Assembly: GCA_002435365.1 (NCBI GenBank)
Contig: DJMM01000035.1
Span: 73,409-89,438 of the forward strand
Direction of reading: 5' to 3'
DNA length: 16,030 bases
From: Ignavibacteriales bacterium UBA6490
GTDB lineage: Bacteria > Bacteroidota > Ignavibacteria > Ignavibacteriales > Ignavibacteriaceae
The notes under the pieces are model-generated. The model was not told the DNA's origin, made no database searches, and was given only the letters and a program-made list of their open reading frames with translations. How positions within the stretch are numbered: position 1 is the stretch's first letter; each line of letters starts with the position of its first letter. Shown here one piece after another: positions 6,793-14,787 of this stretch. A program made the translations under genes and the position numbers.

Positions 6793-7320
6793 GTGAAAAA
6801 ATATCTTATAATGGCAGCTGCATTTATTGTGTGCAGTTCATTTACTTTCGCCCAGAGTCCTTTAAAGCTGGGTTATGTCGATTCACAGACAATCCTGAAT
6901 CAGTTCTCAGAGGCTGTAAAAGCTCAGGGTGACCTGGATGCTCTTACGAGCAGATGGACAGCACAGCTCGACAGTATGACAGTTGCCTATCAGCAGGGTC
7001 TTGCCGACTATCAGAAACAGGCTACTAATATGCCCGAAGATAAAAAGCTTAATGCACAAAAGGATCTGGTTGCTAAAGAGCAGGCAATACTTGATTTCAG
7101 GAGACAAAAGTTTTCTCAGGGTACCGGAGAAATTTATCTGAGGCAGGAAGAAATATTTAATCCCGTAAAAACCAAGATTTACAGGGCTATCGAGGTTGTA
7201 GCCAAAGAAGAAAATATGCAGTTTGTTTTTGATAAAAGCGGTGACATTATGCTGCTTTACGCAGATTCTGCATTCGATATTACTTTTAAAGTTCTTGACA
7301 GGCTGAAGAGAGGGATATAA
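6793..7320 (+). CDS. OmpH/Skp-family periplasmic chaperone, first copy
   Basis: Skp-like chaperones hold unfolded outer-membrane proteins on their way to BamA. The 175 residues comprise a signal peptide (1-20, TFA before Q21), the conserved strand KLGYVDSQTIL, a long charged helical region at about 38-115 expected to form the tentacle coiled coil, and a C-terminal FVFDKSGDIMLLYADSAFDIT. The start is GTG at 6793, supported by GAGG at 6781-6784. It lies 38 bp behind bamA and is paralogous to the next gene. The length is typical of the family. Confidence 0.92.
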   Translation: MKKYLIMAAAFIVCSSFTFAQSPLKLGYVDSQTILNQFSEAVKAQGDLDALTSRWTAQLDSMTVAYQQGLADYQKQATNMPEDKKLNAQKDLVAKEQAILDFRRQKFSQGTGEIYLRQEEIFNPVKTKIYRAIEVVAKEENMQFVFDKSGDIMLLYADSAFDITFKVLDRLKRGI

Positions 7321-7332
7321 GTTTAAATATAC

Positions 7333-7374
7333 TGTGTTAACTTTTTACGCAGATTTAAGTGTACAGATAACACA
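7333..7374. repeat. Inverted repeat between the two ompH copies
   Basis: TGTGTTA (7333-7339) and TAACACA (7368-7374) are perfectly complementary across a 28-nt spacer, followed by a run beginning AATTTTT. It could form a weak stem in the mRNA that limits read-through or sets separate dosage of the two chaperones. The strength is low and the role is a guess. Confidence 0.3.
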
Positions 7375-7406
7375 AATTTTTATTTCCATCTTATAACGGT
7401 TGTAAA

Positions 7407-7919
7407 ATGAAAAGAATAATTATTGCAGCATTATTATTTTTATTTGCAGGGATGACATCTGCCCAGTTAAAAATAGGGTACATTGATTCGGATGCAATAA
7501 TGGATAATATGCCCGATGCCCAGGATGCCCGCAAAAGACTTGATGTATTGATCCAGGAATGGCAGACTGAAATAAACAAGCTTGAGAAAGACTGGAAAAC
7601 GAAGTACGACGATTACGAGAGAAGAAAACTTATTCTTACCGATGCTTCGCGTGCGGAACTGGAGTCCGAGCTTGTTAAACTTGAGCAGCAGATTGCTGAT
7701 TTCCGGGAAAAGAAGTTTGGTACGAACGGTGAACTCTTCCAGAAACAGGATGAAATAATGAAACCTATTCAGAACAAGGTATTCACAGCCATCAAAGAGG
7801 TTGCCGAGGAAGACGAACTCGATTTTGTATTTGACCGGAGCGGTGATATAATGCTTCTTTATGCAAAGGAAAAATACGATATGACTGCCAGGGTTCTTGA
7901 AAAATTGAAACTTCAGTAA
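7407..7919 (+). CDS. OmpH/Skp-family periplasmic chaperone, second copy
   Basis: The same architecture as the preceding paralogue: signal peptide 1-19 (TSA before Q20), KIGYIDSDAIMDNMPDA, a charged coiled-coil region at about 38-112, and the closing LDFVFDRSGDIMLLYAKEKYDMT, nearly the same as the corresponding stretch of copy one. The tentacle regions have diverged more than the ends, so the two could form hetero-trimers or serve different clients. The ATG at 7407 has no clear Shine-Dalgarno sequence. The stop is one base before the lpxD start, so lpxD is probably translated from the same message. Confidence 0.92.
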   Translation: MKRIIIAALLFLFAGMTSAQLKIGYIDSDAIMDNMPDAQDARKRLDVLIQEWQTEINKLEKDWKTKYDDYERRKLILTDASRAELESELVKLEQQIADFREKKFGTNGELFQKQDEIMKPIQNKVFTAIKEVAEEDELDFVFDRSGDIMLLYAKEKYDMTARVLEKLKLQ

Positions 7920-7920
7920 A

Positions 7921-8976
7921 ATGAATATTACTTTGAAAGAAGCCGCCGGATTTACCGGCGGCATTTTAACGGGTAATCCCGGTGAAGTTTTTTCGGGATT
8001 AGCCAAAATAGACGAAGCCCGTAAAGGCGACCTCACATTTCTTTATCTTCCTGCATACGAAAAATATTTCCCGTCAACTCAGGCTTCCGCTATTCTTGTA
8101 AAAACAGGATTCAATAAAACCAGGAGCGATATTAATTATATCGAGGTTGATGACCCCAATAAGGCTTTCTACAAAATTCTGCTTCACTATTTTGCTCCCG
8201 AATTCAAGATAGAGGGAATTGATCCTTCTGCATCAGTGCACCCGGATGCCAAACTGGGTAAAAATGTTTCTCTTGGCAAAAATGTTGTCGTTTCTGCGGG
8301 ATGCAGCATAGGCGATAATACGAAGATATTCCATAATTCGGTGCTCCTGGATGATGTAAAGGTGGGCAACGACTGTCTATTCTTTCAGAATGTGAGTATA
8401 AGGGAAAAATGTATTATCGGAAATAACGTAATAATTCATCCTGGTACAGTGGTGGGTTCAGATGGATTCGGATACTATACGGATGATAATGGTGTTTATA
8501 TTAAAATACCCCAGATTGGTATAGTTATTATTGAAGATGATGTCGAACTCGGATCGAATGTTTCAATCGATCGTGCTTCGCTGGGTGCAACTGTAATAAA
8601 AAGAGGTGTTAAACTGGATAACCTTGTCCAGGTTGCTCACAATGTTGTAATTGGCGAAGACACAGTAGTTTCAGCCCAGTCGGGAATTTCCGGAAGTACA
8701 CATATAGGTCAGAAATGCATTATCGCCGGGCAGGTGGGCATTATCGGTCATATTGAAATTACAGATAATGTTGTACTGATGGCTCAATCGGGAATATCGA
8801 AAGGAATTACCAAACCCGGTTATTATTTCGGCTCGCCGGCCAAGGAAGTGAAAACTGCACTGAAACTGGAAGCCCATATCCGCAATCTTCCCCAATACTC
8901 GGAAGAGTTAAAAAAACTTACCCAGGAAATTGAGGAATTAAAGGCACAGATAAGGAAAATAGATCCATTATCTTAA
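7921..8976 (+). CDS. lpxD: UDP-3-O-(3-hydroxyacyl)glucosamine N-acyltransferase
   Basis: The third step of lipid A synthesis: transfer of a 3-hydroxyacyl chain from acyl carrier protein to the 2-amino group of the sugar nucleotide, in the cytoplasm. The 351 residues have an N-terminal uridine-binding domain (about 1-95, with LAKIDEARKGDLTFL). Left-handed beta-helix hexapeptide repeats follow at about 100-300 (IGNNVIIHPGTVVG, IGEDTVVSAQSGI). The catalytic histidine is H240 in NLVQVAHNVVIG, matching H239 of E. coli LpxD. A C-terminal charged helix (about 310-346) completes the trimer. Its presence implies an LPS-bearing outer membrane. Spacing to ompH is 1 bp. Confidence 0.96.
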   Translation: MNITLKEAAGFTGGILTGNPGEVFSGLAKIDEARKGDLTFLYLPAYEKYFPSTQASAILVKTGFNKTRSDINYIEVDDPNKAFYKILLHYFAPEFKIEGIDPSASVHPDAKLGKNVSLGKNVVVSAGCSIGDNTKIFHNSVLLDDVKVGNDCLFFQNVSIREKCIIGNNVIIHPGTVVGSDGFGYYTDDNGVYIKIPQIGIVIIEDDVELGSNVSIDRASLGATVIKRGVKLDNLVQVAHNVVIGEDTVVSAQSGISGSTHIGQKCIIAGQVGIIGHIEITDNVVLMAQSGISKGITKPGYYFGSPAKEVKTALKLEAHIRNLPQYSEELKKLTQEIEELKAQIRKIDPLS

Positions 8977-8978
8977 TT

Positions 8979-9026
8979 TAAACAGTCTAACTATAATCGA
9001 TGATCCTGTTTAGATGTTTCTTTTTT
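8979..9026 (+). terminator. Weak candidate terminator after lpxD
   Basis: TAAACAG (8979-8985) and CTGTTTA (9006-9012) form a 7-bp AT-rich stem around a 20-nt loop, with a T6 run at 9021-9026. This is energetically weak. The remainder of the 194-bp gap to the next gene shows no reading frame or RNA gene that I recognise. Confidence 0.3.
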
Positions 9027-9170
9027 CTCCCGGTATCAATCTCTGCTGTTTTTGTTCCAATCCGCAATTTTCGCACAAATAAGCCAGTTTTTATTCGGTT
9101 AATAAAATTTAAAAACTTAGTGAATTTTTCAATCTAATTTCATATCTTATTTGATTATAATCAGAGAGTT

Positions 9171-9617
9171 ATGGCAAAAAAAGAGTTAATTGAGAAATTT
9201 TTATCGTCCGGAAGAATTGCTGTTGCAGGCGTAAGCAGGAACACTAAAAAATTCGGGTATTCCGTATTCAGGGAACTTAAAAAGAAGGGATATAACCTGG
9301 TTCCGGTTAATCCGAATCTTTCCGAAATTGATGGTGAGAAGTGTTATCCTTCATTGGGAGAAATTCCCGGAAGCATTGACGCACTTTTTACTGTAGTAAA
9401 GCCTGAACAGACTGAAACACTGCTGGACGATTTACGGCCAGATATCAAAATTATCTGGATGCAGCCAGGAAGTGAATCAGCATCAGCAATTAACAAGTGC
9501 GCGAATAACGGGCTGGATTTAATAACCGGCGAATGCATACTTATGTATGCTAAACCGGCTGGCTTTCATAATGTGCACAGATTTATTAACAGAATTTTCG
9601 GAAAACTGGCTGTGTAA
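9171..9617 (+). CDS. CoA-binding-domain protein, YccU-like
   Basis: A 148-residue Rossmann-fold protein of the CoA-binding family also seen at the N-terminus of succinyl-CoA synthetase alpha and in small proteins such as YccU. Visible motifs are IAVAGVSRNTKKFGYSVFRELKKKGYNLVPVNPN (9-46 region, nucleotide-binding loop GVSRN), then GEKCYPSLGEIPGSIDALFTVV and IIWMQPGSES. Near the end, ITGECILMYAKPAG keeps the cysteine common to this group. No catalytic activity is established for the family. The gene stands alone between lpxD and the redox cluster, with its own leader region; AGAG just before the ATG is a poor Shine-Dalgarno match. Confidence 0.88.
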   Translation: MAKKELIEKFLSSGRIAVAGVSRNTKKFGYSVFRELKKKGYNLVPVNPNLSEIDGEKCYPSLGEIPGSIDALFTVVKPEQTETLLDDLRPDIKIIWMQPGSESASAINKCANNGLDLITGECILMYAKPAGFHNVHRFINRIFGKLAV

Positions 9618-9672
9618 ACTGAATTATATGTAAGTATTTTCCTTTTAGTGTAACTAATTAAATTTTCCAAAT

Positions 9673-10635
9673 ATGCGTTATCTAATTCCAATTCTATTAA
9701 TTGTAATAGCTGGCTGCCAGACTAACCCGCCAGATGCTTATGAGACTGAATTTACCACTGTAAATGTATTTGTCAATTCTGATATAACCGGTGCTGAGAT
9801 ATTTGTTGATAATGCCCCCAGCGGAAAAATAACCCCCGATACATTAGCCCTTTCAGAAGGTATGCATAAAATTTCATTGTATAAGGAAGGATATTCTGTA
9901 AGTGATACTGTCCTCAATGTTCAGGGTGAGAATATTATTACGGTTTATCTATGTCTCCGGGAATGTACTGAATCAAAAATAGTGCTGGTTTCAGATTTTG
10001 CCAATGTCAGCTGCGACCCCTGTGTAATAAGCAATAAAATCATTCATTCTCTTGAAAGCGGTGCTTACAGGAATAAAATTGTTGTCTTAAAATATTCGAC
10101 TTACTGGCCCTGCTCAACCGATCCTTTTTATCTCGCTGCCAAGCAGGAATGCGATTCAAGAATCAGCTTTTATAATGTTATGACAGCACCGACCATATGG
10201 GTAGATGGAATTAAAAAACCTGTCCCTACTGATTCAAATAAAATCAAGGAGGCAATTGATGAACAGCTCTCCAAGACACCCAGGTTCGGTATCAGGGTAA
10301 CTAAAAATATCAGTGGAGATAATCTGCAGGCAAATGTAAAGGTAACATTTATTGATACTGCGGGACTTGATTTCAGCAATCTTGTTCTGCATGTAGTTGT
10401 TGTTGAATCGGAAATTGAATTTTCAAGTCCACCCGGCAGCAATGGCGAAACCAAGTTTTATCATGTTGTCAGAGATATGCTGCCTGCGCACGATGGCGAG
10501 GGTTTATCAAAAGCTGAGACGGAATACCAGAGGGGAACAACCTGTAATGCTGTTTGGAATAAATCAAAAATTAACGTAGCCGCATTCATTCAGAATAAGG
10601 CAACTAGGGAAGTCTATCAAACGGGAATAAATTAA
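9673..10635 (+). CDS. Lipoprotein with PEGA domain fused to Omp28/thioredoxin-like domain
   Basis: A 320-residue predicted lipoprotein: LLIVIAGC is a lipobox with C15 as the acylated residue. Residues 28-93 look like a PEGA domain (INVFVNSDITGAEIFVDN region, GMHKISLYKEGYSVSDTVLNV), a small beta fold common in surface and cell-wall-associated proteins. From about 100 the sequence turns thioredoxin-like: a strand KIVLVSDFA, the active-site motif C114-D-P-C117, and a TAPTIWVDG strand with P173 as candidate cis-proline. The C-terminal part (about 200-320, HVVRDMLP) matches the layout of the Omp28-like protein encoded next. Extra cysteines occur at 94, 98, 147, 160 and 291. It starts the exported-protein cluster; no Shine-Dalgarno sequence is visible. 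The domain calls are by eye. Confidence 0.72.
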   Translation: MRYLIPILLIVIAGCQTNPPDAYETEFTTVNVFVNSDITGAEIFVDNAPSGKITPDTLALSEGMHKISLYKEGYSVSDTVLNVQGENIITVYLCLRECTESKIVLVSDFANVSCDPCVISNKIIHSLESGAYRNKIVVLKYSTYWPCSTDPFYLAAKQECDSRISFYNVMTAPTIWVDGIKKPVPTDSNKIKEAIDEQLSKTPRFGIRVTKNISGDNLQANVKVTFIDTAGLDFSNLVLHVVVVESEIEFSSPPGSNGETKFYHVVRDMLPAHDGEGLSKAETEYQRGTTCNAVWNKSKINVAAFIQNKATREVYQTGIN

Positions 10636-10657
10636 TAATATTTTTTTCGGAGACGTC

Positions 10658-11998
10658 ATGAAACAAATTTCTACTTTAATATTTTTCGTTCTTTTCCTGA
10701 TCACCATTCCGCTTTCATCATCCAACGCTCAGCTTCAGAGAAATGTTGTGCTGGAATACTGTACTGGAGTATGGTGTCAATGGTGTCCCTGCGGCCACGC
10801 AATTATAAGAGATGAAATTCTCCCCGCATTTCCTAATACCATTGTAATCGGATACCATGGCCCGGCAAATAGCAGCTCGGAGCCGTTCAGTTTCTTCAGC
10901 GGAAATTCAATTATATCTGCTCTCGGCTTCAGCTCCTATCCTACAGGTATAGTTGACAGAACTTCTGCCCCGATCAGCCGAGGTCTATGGTTAAGCACGG
11001 TAAGTTCAAGAAACTCGGTGAATGCAACTGTTGATATAAACGTACTTAAAACATATAATGCTTCCACCCGCGTTCTTGATCTTACTGTTAAAGCTTCGGC
11101 CTTGGAAAATCTCACCGGGAATTTCTATGTAAATGTAATACTCACGGAAGACGAGCTGAAATATCCGCAGACCGGAAATTCTTCGTGCGCTGGAGGTACA
11201 GAATACAGCCATTCACATGTTGTCAGATCAATGCTTAACGGTGCATCCGGAGAGATGATAAATGTAGGAGGAAGCTGGCTCCAGGGAGTGGAACTGCAAA
11301 AAGATTATTCATTAAGTATTCCCGCCGGAATTTATCCGGCAAACAGCCATATTATCGTTATGATATATAAGCAGGGAAGCACCATGAATACCGGGAATAT
11401 TCAGCAAGCTAAACATTGGACCGTACCGGGTGACATTGTTCCTGTTGAGTTCAGTGCATTTACTGCATCACTTGAAGGAAAAGGTATAATTCTTAGCTGG
11501 GAAACAGCAACCGAAAAAAACAACCTGGGATTTGCAGTGGAAAGATCAACCGACGGAATAAATTTTTCTTCGGTCGGCTTTGTCAGTGGTAAAGGTACTA
11601 CTGCTGAAAGACAGATCTATTCGTTCCTTGATAATCCGGAAGCATCAGGCATTTTCTTCTACAGGCTGAAACAGCAGGATTACAATGGAAACTTCAGCTA
11701 CAGTGAAGTTATTACAGTTAAGCTGGATGTACCTCTTGAGTTTGCTCTTGCCCAGAATTATCCGAATCCGTTCAATCCATCAACCCTGATATATTATTCT
11801 CTGCCGGTTGAATCATTTGTGACTTTATCTGTTTATGACCTTATGGGACGCGAAGTTGCTTCACTTGTAAGTGAAGTGAAGAAGGCAGGGACTTATGAGA
11901 TTGAATTCAATGCTGCAAATCTTGCATCCGGAACATATATCTACAAAATCACCGCCGGGAATTTCATTGAAACAAGAAAGCTTATGGTCCTTAAATGA
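10658..11998 (+). CDS. Omp28-like thioredoxin-fold protein with T9SS C-terminal sorting domain
   Basis: A 446-residue exported protein. The signal peptide covers 1-24 (SNA before Q25). The next 200 residues are Omp28-like: VVLEYCTGVWCQWCPCGHA carries C35, the C40-Q-W-C43 redox motif and C45, and FSSYPTGIVDR offers P95 as a cis-proline. HSHVVRSMLNG parallels HVVRDML of the upstream lipoprotein. At about 250-355 is a fibronectin-like segment (VEFSAFTASLEGKGIILSWETATEKNNLGFAVERS). Residues 364-446 are a type A T9SS sorting domain opening with QNYPNPFNPST and ending in KLMVLK, so release to the surface or medium is predicted. CGGAGA sits 6 nt before the ATG. The stop overlaps the next start in ATGA. 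Confidence 0.88.
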   Translation: MKQISTLIFFVLFLITIPLSSSNAQLQRNVVLEYCTGVWCQWCPCGHAIIRDEILPAFPNTIVIGYHGPANSSSEPFSFFSGNSIISALGFSSYPTGIVDRTSAPISRGLWLSTVSSRNSVNATVDINVLKTYNASTRVLDLTVKASALENLTGNFYVNVILTEDELKYPQTGNSSCAGGTEYSHSHVVRSMLNGASGEMINVGGSWLQGVELQKDYSLSIPAGIYPANSHIIVMIYKQGSTMNTGNIQQAKHWTVPGDIVPVEFSAFTASLEGKGIILSWETATEKNNLGFAVERSTDGINFSSVGFVSGKGTTAERQIYSFLDNPEASGIFFYRLKQQDYNGNFSYSEVITVKLDVPLEFALAQNYPNPFNPSTLIYYSLPVESFVTLSVYDLMGREVASLVSEVKKAGTYEIEFNAANLASGTYIYKITAGNFIETRKLMVLK

Positions 11999-12714
11999 AA
12001 AAATTACTTCTCATAATTTTAGCTTTGTATACTTATGAAGCCTCTGCTCAGTCGTTTTCATTTACGACTGAGCATACAACTCTATCCGATACTCTCGGAA
12101 GTGAGATAGTATTTGATTTCTTATTAATCAATACATCCCAGGATACTATAATAGTTTATTTGAAAAGAACCTATCAGCAGCTGCCGGAAGGATGGGAATC
12201 ATCTTTCTGTTTTGATATCAGCTGTTTTCCGCCTTTTATAGATAGTGTGGCAACAACAGTGGATTTCGGAAGTGCACCAATTCCTCCCGGCGATACGGTT
12301 GATTTCTCGCATCATTTTTATACAAGCACAACAAACGGAACCGGCATCACACATATTTTTGCTGCCAATTTGGATAATCCTTCGGATTCCATGAGTGTGT
12401 TTCTTACTGCAACTACAGCGGCCGTTTCCGTAAATGAGCATCCGCTTGCAGCATCATTCAGGCTTTACCAGAATTATCCTAACCCGTTCAATCCGTCAAC
12501 TGACATTTTTTTCGAACTTGACACCAGGAGCAATATATCCCTTGATGTCTACAGCATAACCGGGGAAAAAATTGCCGTGCTGGCCGAAGGCGATTTTCCG
12601 GCCGGAATTTACAAGAGATCGTTTAATGGAACGGGACTTGCCAGCGGCCTGTATATTGTGAAACTTAATTCCGGCGGCCGGAGTTCACTGATTAAATTAT
12701 TATTGGAGAAGTAG
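11995..12714 (+). CDS. Short T9SS-secreted protein with a cysteine pair, function unknown
   Basis: A 239-residue protein with signal peptide 1-18 (ASA before Q19). The middle (about 20-145) is beta-rich and Ig-like in character. It contains GWESSFCFDISCFPPF, where C72 and C77 are the only cysteines and could form a disulfide, then IPPGDTVDFSHHFYTSTTNGTG. Residues 155-239 are a type A T9SS sorting domain (QNYPNPFNPST through IKLLLEK). The start ATG overlaps the preceding stop by 4 bp and the stop abuts the TlpA-like start, so the gene is firmly within the operon. Because its partners are thioredoxin-fold proteins, the cysteine pair is a plausible substrate or redox partner. No enzymatic motif was found. 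Confidence 0.85.
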   Translation: MKKLLLIILALYTYEASAQSFSFTTEHTTLSDTLGSEIVFDFLLINTSQDTIIVYLKRTYQQLPEGWESSFCFDISCFPPFIDSVATTVDFGSAPIPPGDTVDFSHHFYTSTTNGTGITHIFAANLDNPSDSMSVFLTATTAAVSVNEHPLAASFRLYQNYPNPFNPSTDIFFELDTRSNISLDVYSITGEKIAVLAEGDFPAGIYKRSFNGTGLASGLYIVKLNSGGRSSLIKLLLEK

Positions 12715-13206
12715 TTGAGAAAAAAAGCAGCAATCATTTTTTGGCTGGCATTTGCCGCAGCAGGCATCTGCCAGTCTGATAAAACAGCACCGGATTTTAA
12801 ACTGCAGGATATAGATAAAAATACTGTTCAGCTGAGCAGCCAAACCGGAAGGGGTCCTCTGCTTATAAGTTTTTGGGCTACCTGGTGCAAACCCTGTGTG
12901 GAAGAAATGCAGGAACTTGTAAAAATACATAATGAATTTCATGATAAGGGTTTTGATATTCTTGCAGTTTCTATCGATAACGAGAAAACCGTTGCAAGAG
13001 TTAAGTCTTTTGCCAAAGCTAAAAAATATCCCTTTACTGTACTTCTGGATACAAATGGTGAAACTGCCCAAAAATATTATGTGGGCCAGTCCGTTCCTGC
13101 AGCATTCCTGCTGGATAAAGATGGCAGGATAATTTACCAGAGCTCCGGTTATAAAAAAGGTGATGAACTGAAGCTGCGTAAAAAAATAGAAGATTTACTT
13201 CGATAA
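12715..13206 (+). CDS. TlpA-like periplasmic thioredoxin
   Basis: A 163-residue thiol-disulfide protein of the TlpA/ResA type. The signal peptide is about 1-19 (AAAGIC before Q20); C19 has isoleucine at -1 and so does not make a lipobox. After APDFKLQDIDKNTVQLSS comes LLISFWATWCKPCVEEM with the redox pair C58 and C61, and QSVPAAFLLDKDG with P128 as cis-proline. Such proteins usually reduce disulfides in exported substrates or in cytochrome c maturation. The start is a TTG directly after the upstream stop, supported by GGAG at 12705-12708 with 6-nt spacing. It is the third CxxC thioredoxin-fold protein in this operon. Confidence 0.92.
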   Translation: MRKKAAIIFWLAFAAAGICQSDKTAPDFKLQDIDKNTVQLSSQTGRGPLLISFWATWCKPCVEEMQELVKIHNEFHDKGFDILAVSIDNEKTVARVKSFAKAKKYPFTVLLDTNGETAQKYYVGQSVPAAFLLDKDGRIIYQSSGYKKGDELKLRKKIEDLLR

Positions 13207-13226
13207 TAAAGCAAAAACCATTTTCC

Positions 13227-14726
13227 ATGATAAAAAAAATTACACTGCTGCTGCTTTTATGCAGCATTTATATGCCTGCACAGGAGATCGGCATATCCAA
13301 TCAGCTGGAGTATTCTTACAATACCGGGAAGAAAATTGAGATACTTGAAAACTGGTTTAATGCCGATTTCAGAAAAGATTATTTTTCAGCAGGGATAAGA
13401 CTGGATATTTTTCAGCCCAATGATCCCGATCCCTCAATTTCCAGGGGTAAGGAAAAATTTGCGGGGATAGATTTTAAGTATCTCAGACTTGATATCGGCA
13501 ACATTGATGAGTCGCTTGAAATAACTGTCGGAAATTATTATGCGCTTTTCGGACGGGGGATGATTCTCAGGAGCTATGAAGACCGCACCATTCGGGTGGA
13601 TAACAACCTACTAGGTCTGAAGCTCAAAGGAACCTATAACAACTTTGTGCTAACTGCTCTTTCCGGATCTTCCGAGAACAGCTCGGCGGAAAGAAAAGAT
13701 ATCCTGCATGCCTTCGATCTTAAATACCGCGGATTTAACTTTCTTAACCTGGGTGCATCCTATGCAATTAATATCCCGGAAGACCAAAACAGCAAACGAA
13801 CTTCTCTTGCTTCGGTGAGATTGGAACCGTCATTCTGGAATTTTGATATCTATACTGAATATGGCGTTAAACTGAATGAAACTATACGCAATGAAGTTCT
13901 GGGTGGTGATCAGATTGCCGGAAGAGGATTCTACGGGAATCTTAATTTTTATTATGACAATCTGGCCTTAACCGGTGAATATAAATATTATGATAATTTT
14001 GGTTTTGGCAATTCCGACAGGACAACAAATTACAACCAGCCTCCCGCTGCCAGGAAAGAATATACTTATTTACTTTTGAACAGGCACCCTTTTCCCTTAA
14101 ATCAGGCGAACGAAAAGGGCTTTATGTTTGACATGAACTATAACCTTTCGGATGAGACTTACTTAAACGCCTCATACGGACAGACAAAATCGCAGGCACC
14201 CGGTTCTTATTTTCAGAGAGTTCTTAAAACAAACTCGCCGGAGAGACTGCTGCAGGAAGAAGCTTTCTTTCTAGCCAACCATGCCTGGAATGAAAATTTT
14301 ATTTCCGTTGCTGCCTTAGGCTATAGCTCTGAAGCGCAGTCCAATACAAAAAGCATTACCCCCGTTATCGAGAATAAATTTTATTTCGGCGGCATCAATA
14401 CTATTCGTGTTATTCTGGAACATCAGCAGACATCGGTTTCGGCAACCAATGAAAAATATTATGACGATGTTCTGACTCTGGAATATCTGCGTTCCCCTCT
14501 CTTCTCAGTCGCTGCAATTATTGAAATGAAAACAACCGAGTCGGTGGAAGATCATGTGATCCGGAAATTCTGGAGCATGATTCAGTTCGGATACAGGATT
14601 GGTGAGCATACTGATATAGCTGTTCTGCTCGGATCCAGACAGGCCGGGGTTATATGTATCGGCGGTGTGTGCCGGTATGAACCGGAATTCAGCGGTGTTG
14701 AGCTAAAGCTGTTTACAAGAATTTAG
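13227..14726 (+). CDS. Outer-membrane beta-barrel protein, DUF6029-like
   Basis: A 499-residue exported protein with signal peptide 1-18 (MPA before Q19). The rest alternates aromatic and polar residues in strands of about ten, with frequent tyrosines and short turns (for example YFSAGIRLDIF, FYGNLNFYYDNLALTGEYKYYDNFG), as in outer-membrane barrels. Near the end is GVICIGGVCRYEPEFSG with C477 and C482, the only cysteines of the predicted mature part, followed by VELKLFTRI. I associate this pattern with the DUF6029 family, whose function is unknown; that link is from memory. It begins 20 bp after the TlpA-like stop and is closed by the strong terminator, so it is probably the last gene of the operon. 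No Shine-Dalgarno sequence is visible. Confidence 0.72.
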   Translation: MIKKITLLLLLCSIYMPAQEIGISNQLEYSYNTGKKIEILENWFNADFRKDYFSAGIRLDIFQPNDPDPSISRGKEKFAGIDFKYLRLDIGNIDESLEITVGNYYALFGRGMILRSYEDRTIRVDNNLLGLKLKGTYNNFVLTALSGSSENSSAERKDILHAFDLKYRGFNFLNLGASYAINIPEDQNSKRTSLASVRLEPSFWNFDIYTEYGVKLNETIRNEVLGGDQIAGRGFYGNLNFYYDNLALTGEYKYYDNFGFGNSDRTTNYNQPPAARKEYTYLLLNRHPFPLNQANEKGFMFDMNYNLSDETYLNASYGQTKSQAPGSYFQRVLKTNSPERLLQEEAFFLANHAWNENFISVAALGYSSEAQSNTKSITPVIENKFYFGGINTIRVILEHQQTSVSATNEKYYDDVLTLEYLRSPLFSVAAIIEMKTTESVEDHVIRKFWSMIQFGYRIGEHTDIAVLLGSRQAGVICIGGVCRYEPEFSGVELKLFTRI

Positions 14727-14740
14727 AACCCTTTCAAATA

Positions 14741-14768
14741 AAAAAACCCGCCGGCCGGCGGGTTTTTT
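14741..14768. terminator. Strong bidirectional rho-independent terminator
   Basis: A perfect 28-bp palindrome: A6, then stem CCCGCC, loop GGCC, stem GGCGGG, then T6. Both strands carry the stem followed at once by a U-run, so it can stop the + strand exported-protein operon and the - strand ArsC/membrane operon that converge here. Confidence 0.93.
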
Positions 14769-14787
14769 GTAATCCTGTTTTTAACTT

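Noticed and set aside
7467..8036. 189-codon minus-strand reading frame over ompH and lpxD
   Set aside because: It overlaps two confidently assigned genes and crosses their junction; a shadow of their codon pattern.
9156..9161. TATAAT before the CoA-binding-protein gene as a -10 box
   Set aside because: No -35 element lies 16-18 bp upstream and a start 7 bp later would leave almost no leader; probably chance in AT-rich DNA.
12715..12774. TlpA-like protein as a lipoprotein acylated at C19
   Set aside because: The residue before the cysteine is isoleucine, not Gly/Ala/Ser, so the lipobox rule fails; cleavage by signal peptidase I before Q20 fits better.
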